From Trametes villosa (lineage: Eukaryota > Basidiomycota > Agaricomycetes > Polyporales > Polyporaceae), in assembly GCA_002964805.2 (NCBI GenBank), contig PUDQ02000010.1:2790001-2854000 (forward strand): a DNA stretch of 64,000 nt, read 5' to 3'. Below are positions 58,941 to 64,000 of the stretch, piece by piece. How positions within the stretch are numbered: the first letter of the stretch is position 1; each line of letters opens with the position of its first letter. The notes under the pieces were generated by a model. The model saw nothing but the letters and a program-made list of their open reading frames with translations. It did no database searches and was not told the DNA's origin. A program made the position numbers and the translations under genes.

Positions 58941-60196
58941 TCCAGCGAGCATGCGCACTTCGTGACTTGGCCCACCACCGGCATTTGCCGCCTTCAGCAC
59001 GGCGCTCGGTTTGCGCTGTTTCTCCTTTCTCTGCCATTCCGCAGTGTGCACACAAGCTTCGTTACTCCCGTCCTTATTATCCGCCCAGTTCGTCGAGGAT
59101 GAGCTCGGGGTGGCGTCCGCAACCTGGTTCAGGGGCGAAGCAGTTGGGACAACTGCACGTTAGATGGAGAGAGTTCTGCGATGGGCGTTGTACGATTCAG
59201 AGGCTATGGGAGCAGTCAGAAAGGTAGAGCTGCAGGAGGGGGGTGTCGGGGAGTAGGCGATTGGATGCACTATCTCACGTCAAGGATTACACAGCTCAGG
59301 AGCATAAACGTAGCAGGCCACTTGCAGGGCAGGGTGGAATCGGGCCGGCGTGCGGAGCATCGCCTCATAACCACAAGTTGATTGACCTACACATGCATGA
59401 GGAGACACTGTCTTTCTCGCAACCTTCAATCGTGTGAGTCCTTACGCGCGGGACTCCAGACATCCGACGACTCATGATGAGACCGCCGTAGCTGAGCGTT
59501 GAAGCTTGAAAACCCGCGCGACCCCAGTGCGCATGCCGTCCATTCAACTTCATAAACGTTCGTTGTCCGCGCTCGTAGTACACATCAAGCCGTCACGATG
59601 ATGAAAACAGCTGCCCTCAACGCGTACGAACCACGTCGGCAACGAACCAACAGCGGTGCGCTCGCGTATCTCACTTTGCCAGGACCAACGATCGCCTTCA
59701 TCAGGGAGCCGGGATGCCCACGCTCATCAAGCAGTGCCGTGGCGCTCAATGGAACATCACATTGCTACTGCATTGCATAACTGAGCAAGTGAGGTCATCA
59801 GCACGGTGACGTCGCGAACGTATCCGCGCAGTTCACAACCATGCAGCAGCGGTGTCGGCGCAACTCGTCGGGCCTGACAGTTCTCCGACAACGGCACCAA
59901 TCCACAGACTCAGAACACTGCGCACCGAGTATTCACTTCGGAGAGGAACCGGCCAGCAATGAGCATCGGTGGTACACCCATCGTTCGCCCATAACTTCCG
60001 TCAGCTCCCGTAGATAGTCGCATAGCAATACATGAGACAGCATCATCGCTCGTACGCATACACCCTCGCAGTCCTTCTGACGCTCTACCAATTCTCGGAA
60101 ACATTCCTCCTGCCCAGAGCAAACGCACGGAATGCATGGTATATCTCTTCTTCTCCCTCTTTCTCTTCGCTTCATCCGGCGCCGCACAGGAAACGC

Positions 60197-61901
60197 CTAC
60201 TTCCGCTCCTCAAACGGGTTCTCGACGTACTCCAGCTCGTCGTCCTCGTCGCTCGGCCGCGTCGGCGGCGGCGAGCTCGCGTTCATCAGCGACACCGGGC
60301 GCTTCGGCAGCAGCCCAATCTTCGCTGTTCACCAACACGCATCTGTCAGCCTCCCATCCCATCCCGTTCTTAACCAGCGAGAATCACGCACCAGCATTCA
60401 CCGGGCTCCCGCTGACCGTCGTCGGCGGCCTCGGCGTGTCCCCGGACGGCCGCGGAGACACCGAGGGCGACAGGCCCTGGTGCGCCGCTGCGGCCGGGGT
60501 GGGGATGGGCGACGCGACTGGGGCCTGCGCAGGCGGCGCGTCGAGGTCGTAGCCCTGCACCTGTCCGCGCGGGGCGCCGCTGGAGGGCCCGGTCAGGGAG
60601 ATGGGCTGCTCCGCGACAGGGCTCGGCTCGGCGCCGTAGTATTGTTGCTGGTACGCCTGCGACGCTGTGTGCCGGTCGAGCTGGCCGGCGGGGGCGGCAC
60701 CCCATTGAGGTGCTGTGGAGTTATTGGAGGGTTGGCCGGTACTCCTGTAGCAAGCAGAGATTGAGTAAGAACGGATGACAGGAAAATCTGAAGGAGGCGT
60801 ACCTGGACGCCTCGTATTCGTTGATCTTCGCCTTCACCTTGGACACGATGGAGCTGAACGTGCGCTTTCCGCCTATAAAGTATAAGTCAGCATAAGAGCC
60901 CACGGAGCGTGTCTAGGACGTACTCTCTGCGATCTGACCCATCGTGCGCTGCAGCTCCTGGAAGTCCCCGCCCCGCTCTCCCGGCGGGGGCGTCCTGCTT
61001 GTGCCACCCGGCGCCTGGCGCGTCTGGTAGGGCACGTCGGTCTGATCCCGCCGAGGCCAGGTGGTGCCAGTCGCATGCTGCCGCTGGTCCTCGAGCATGA
61101 GCTGCCGTGCGAGTTGCTCGTCCAGGTCCAACGCGGACTGCTGCTCCGACTAGTACACCAGAGGCGACACACGTTAGCCATGCGTGCATGGGTGCGGTGG
61201 GCGTTGCAGACGTACCTGTAGCGGGGCCTGGGTGGAGACGTACTCGGGGTCGCTCATGCCGAGGAGGATGTCTATCGCGCGCTCTTGGTCGCCATTCACC
61301 GAGTCTAGTACCGATTGACTGCAAGTGCAACGCACGCATCCTCTCTTGTTAGCATACACTCCTCACGCGCGAAGTGTAGAGGGTATACCCACAGCACCGC
61401 GACGTCGAAATCGGGGAACATCGAGCGCAGCGCAGCGGCCTGCGGGCTAACCTGCTCCTCCTGCGCGTTCGCATTCACATTCACATTCGCACTCGCGTGC
61501 CCGTCCCCTCCCGCATGCGTAGCAGCCACCGGTCCAGTCGTCTCCGTCATCGTCTGTGCAGCAGCAACGTCGGGTCTCGGGGGCAGCGCAGGGGTCGGCT
61601 CGGCGTCGGTGTCTAAGAAGGGGTTCGTGCCCGCGCCGGGGGCTTCGTCCGAGGGCGCAGCGCGTGCCTGTGCTGCATCAGGAAGCGAACTCGCATGGCT
61701 CGGGCCCCCGGGCAGATTATCACTAGAGGGCGGCGCGGGATCTGTTGCGTTCGTGCTGCCAGCCTGAGTGCCGGGCAGAGTGGACGGCGCGTCCAATGGC
61801 GCTCCGCCGGCGTTCGGGTGATCTGCGGCACTCGCAGCCGGATTCGAGGACGCGGTGTTGGCGCTGTTCGCCCCTGCAGGCTCTTCTGCGATTACTGACA
61901 T
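60197..61901 (-). CDS. CUE-domain ubiquitin-binding protein (Cue5-like)
   Basis: CUE domains bind mono-ubiquitin; yeast Cue5 is an adaptor taking ubiquitylated aggregates to autophagy. The start at 61901 gives MSVIAEEPAGANSANTASS and a 150-residue Ala/Pro/Asn-rich region with low-complexity NVNVNANA. The CUE domain spans an intron: ALRSMFPDFDVAVL joins QSVLDSVNGDQERAIDILLG and MSDPEY, with the MFP and LL motifs of the fold. Then come LDLDEQLARQLMLEDQRQHA, a helix FQELQRTMGQIAE, and KRTFSSIVSKVKAKINEYEA. A Gln/Pro/Tyr-rich tail follows, and the last exon ends ELEYVENPFEERK with a TAG at 60199-60197. An Atg8-interacting motif was not clearly found, so the link to autophagy is by family only. 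Confidence 0.85.
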
Positions 61902-62283
61902 GGTTGAACAGAGTAAGGGTGTTCGTGAGGATCGTAGCGCGAAGACGAGATGGGGACGAGGACGAGGTGGAGGTGGAGACCGTTGCGCAGTACGCGGTAT
62001 GTAAGGCCAGCGGTGGCGCAGCGTCGGCGTTCCCCGCCCTCCTCAAAGGGGGAAAGCTGTGCGCGTACATCCTCCAGCTGCAGGCCGCAGCCGTCTTGGC
62101 CCTCGGGAGCTGCGCACTCAATTCATGCAGCACTCGCTGCAGGTAGGCCTGTCGCGGTTCACTCGCGCAGCACACGCGCAGCTGATTCCGCGCTGGACGA
62201 GACTATTGCTGCTCTAACCACGGGATAATATCTCGGTCCGAGATGTAGAGACATTAGACATGACTATGGTATGTACAGTCCGC
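61902..62283. other. Intergenic region upstream of the CUE gene
   Basis: These 382 bp precede the CUE-domain start and follow the DUF3844 stop. A plus-strand frame (61745-62146) and a minus-strand frame (to 62175) are both open, but no homology is recognised. It is treated as the promoter and 5' UTR of the CUE gene. Confidence 0.45.
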
Positions 62284-63502
62284 TCAGTGCGAGTTGCTAG
62301 CCACGCCGCCGGTCAACGTGCTGGGGAGCTTCTGGTCGCCCACAGCCGTGAGGAGCGCGATAGATCCTCCGACAAGCAGGAACAGCGTGATGGTCGTCCC
62401 TGCAAGGAGGACAAACGGTCTGCCAAGGCGCGTTAGCATAAACGACGTCGATATATGCGTCCACAACGACCGTCACTCACCCGCTGACATCCTTGCGCTC
62501 GCAAGCGCTCCCCGCCCACTGCTCTTTCCGGCCCTTGGAGTCCTTCGTCACCCCGCACGCGCACACGAAGCAAGTCTTGCCCGCCTTGCTCGCCGACACG
62601 CACTCGCCGTGTCCGCTGCACGAGCTCGTCGCGTTGCTGCACACCTCCGCGGTCGTGTAGCACGTCGAGATGGAGTCAATCGGCTCGGCGGGGCGCGGGA
62701 GGGGAGGCGGGAGAGGAGATTGTGGGGGCTGCCGCTTGTCGTGCTTGGCGGACTTCGTCGGGACGGTGACGAGCGCGAGCTGGACGTCTGGCCTCTCGAT
62801 TATATGCGCGAGGATCGTGGAGACGGTCTGCACGGCGACGGTGTATTGGTCGCTCTTCTTGCCGAAGGTGTCGCGGAGGTCCTCTAGGTGCGAGAGGTCA
62901 AACGCGCCAAATCGGTCTACGGGCAGCTCCTGGTTGTCGAGGAACTCCATGAAAGACTGGAGCTCTTCGACCGCGATCTCGGCGCCCGCGGCGGGCACAG
63001 AGAACGTGTCGAGCATGCGCTTGGGCTTGGGCTTGCCGAACGCGTGTTCTTGCGTGTCGTAGACATAAGAGTATACGTGGTGCGCGCGCTCGATGTAGGT
63101 GGGGATGAGGGAGGAGAGAGAATCTTGCGAGGGGTGGTGGTCGAGGTGGAAGGAGGGCTTCAGGGACGGAGGGATGACGTCTGCTGTTGTGTCAGTTTGC
63201 AAGCACAGTAGCCATTGCACTAGGTGCGCACCCTTTGCATGCTCTTTGCTGATGGTCAGGAGAATCCCTGTGCTAGGTCCCTGCCCAATCAATAGCTCCT
63301 GCTCTCCGGGGTATGCGGACGCGTCTTCGAAGCGCTCGAGGTTCAGATGCTTGGAGAGAACAGCACCAGCGTGCTTCAGGGAGAGGTGGGAAGGAGTGTT
63401 CGGGGCAGGATGGAGGTAGACATTAACGGCCTGGCAGAAGCCGGTGAGCAACAGAGAGACGAGGAGTCCCTTCATGATGTGAGGTTGCTGGGAGCTGCTC
63501 AT
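62284..63502 (-). CDS. DUF3844 (Vps3844-like) single-pass membrane protein
   Basis: This is a fungal secretory-pathway membrane protein of the DUF3844 family, some members of which are annotated as vacuolar sorting proteins. The signal sequence is MKGLLVSLLLTGFCQA; an in-frame ATG 27 nt upstream (63502) is taken as the outer start. A luminal domain follows (NVYLHPAPNTPSHLSLKHA, YIERAHHVYSYVYDTQEHAF, TVAVQTVSTILAHII). The diagnostic C-terminal Cys-rich EGF-like module is CYTTAEVCSNATSSCSGHGE then CVSASKAGKTCFVCAC. WAGSACERKDVSG joins, across an intron, RPFVLLAGTTITLFLLVGGS and IALLTAVGDQKLPS. The protein has one membrane segment and a short tail. An intron inside EHAK...DVIPPSLKPS (about 63180-63230) removes apparent extra residues. 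Biochemical role is not established. Confidence 0.88.
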
Positions 63503-63902
63503 GGCAGACGCTCGCGTCCAGCACCGTCGTAATAGTTTGTCCTTGTTTGCATCTGTGGCATATCCTGTCCTCTGGCCAGGCTCCCGAACACCATCCTACG
63601 CTACGGACTCGTAGGCTACCTTTGTAAGACCCAGGGCAGATGGTGTGCGTGTGGAAGGAGTGCGCGTTGCTGCTTCTGGTTGATTCATAATTTCGGACAT
63701 TCGTTCGACTGATCTAGCTGGTGGGCTGCCCCCAGCCCTCTATACGATGCGGAAGACGTAGTATTCAGGGGACGAGAGTAGTAATAGGGTACAGGGTATA
63801 GTACATTAACCAGTACAAACAGGAAGCAGAGGGTTCGTGGGCGTAAAAGTATGATCATACATGGAGGAGCAAGTCCGGGGTTCTTCTGATAGAGGGGTGA
63901 GC
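63503..63902. other. Intergenic region upstream of the DUF3844 gene
   Basis: These 400 bp hold the DUF3844 promoter and the 3' UTR of the next minus-strand gene. No feature was recognised. Confidence 0.5.
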
Positions 63903-64000
63903 TTAGTCGTGACGGCCGAGACGACCAGTGCTCTTCTTGATGGTCTTTGCCTCAGCCTGCTTAGCTTTGGCACGGCGGGCCCTAGTGGTTCGAAGTTAGC
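63903..64000 (-). CDS. Last exon of an unidentified small basic protein (partial)
   Basis: The final exon (63981-63903) encodes ARRAKAKQAEAKTIKKSTGR followed by LGRHD and a TAA. It is preceded on the minus strand by an intron acceptor (CCACTAG). The Lys/Arg/Ala-rich peptide resembles the tails of small ribosomal or ribosome-associated proteins, but I cannot name the family from 25 residues. The rest of the gene lies beyond the window. Confidence 0.6.

Larger units (their letters stand above)
57356..60196. other. Largest gene-free stretch (2.8 kb)
   Basis: No coding frame here shows a family motif or consistent splicing; the frames present are short and overlap on both strands. It includes the protease promoter at its left end, a GTG microsatellite at 58911-58940, and a small direct repeat (CAGGCCT three times in the text near 58594-58610). 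I saw no terminal repeats or transposase-like peptide. It may hold a non-coding transcript or a decayed element, but nothing in the sequence decides this. Confidence 0.5.

Noticed and set aside
61745..62175. Open frames on both strands upstream of the CUE gene
   Set aside because: They overlap each other and the CUE first exon; no motif is seen on either strand.
1..64000. Mobile elements, CRISPR arrays, virus-like genes
   Set aside because: No transposase, reverse transcriptase, integrase, capsid-like peptide, long terminal repeat or regularly spaced repeat was recognised anywhere in the window.

Overview
The window looks like nuclear DNA of a wood-decay basidiomycete (Agaricomycetes, probably close to the Polyporales). 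The evidence is a GC-rich genome, compact genes cut by many 50-65 nt GT-AG introns, a single-domain AA9 lytic polysaccharide monooxygenase (LPMO), a secreted pepsin-like protease, a GH28 rhamnogalacturonan hydrolase, and fungus-specific families (DUF1746, DUF3844, fungal GtaA-type glutaminase). No tRNA, rRNA, CRISPR array, transposon or virus-like sequence was recognised. Gene coordinates run from start codon to stop codon and include introns; there is no transcript evidence. For NSA2, AA9, APS kinase, DUF1746, PRKRIP1 and pyroglutamyl peptidase the splice junctions were worked out by hand, and the exon lengths add up to an open frame.

Layout. 0-5.5 kb: two tandem GtaA-type glutaminase genes on the minus strand, the first cut by the window edge, the second with a C-terminal membrane anchor. 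6.8-16 kb: glutamate-cysteine ligase, Beclin/ATG6 and a large unassigned nuclear protein, all minus. 17.3-18.6 kb: a DUF1746 (Dsc4-like) membrane protein, facing a tiny twin-CX9C complex I assembly factor (NDUFAF8-like). 19-30.2 kb: CSF1/BLTP1, a giant bridge-like lipid transfer protein, as one 11.2 kb gene. 30.5-33.8 kb: YIP1 diverging from NSA2, then PRKRIP1. 34.5-41.8 kb: an AA9 LPMO and a very long pre-SET/SET/post-SET histone H3K9 methyltransferase. 42.1-48.6 kb: MGS1/WRNIP1, pyroglutamyl peptidase I and APS kinase. 48.9-57.4 kb: a GCK-III kinase, rhamnogalacturonan hydrolase and aspartic protease. 57.4-60.2 kb: the largest stretch without a gene. 60.2-63.5 kb: a CUE-domain protein and a DUF3844 protein. 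The last 100 bases hold the final exon of an unidentified small basic protein.

How the genes relate. Most are unrelated housekeeping genes: glutathione and sulfate assimilation (GSH1, APS kinase), membrane traffic and lipid transfer (YIP1, CSF1, DUF3844, DUF1746), autophagy and ubiquitin (ATG6, CUE), DNA and chromatin (MGS1, SET protein, possibly the unassigned nuclear protein), ribosome and RNA (NSA2, PRKRIP1). Secreted hydrolases are scattered among them, and those three share a TATA box 67-94 bp before the start codon.

The most striking direct observation is a set of extremely small exons. NSA2 needs a 6 nt exon to make its conserved MPQNEYIE start. MGS1 needs a 7 nt exon to complete its UBZ zinc finger. 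The SET gene has a 15 nt exon inside the GNxxRxxNHSC motif. Standard gene callers would probably miss all three. No wholly new biological system was found.
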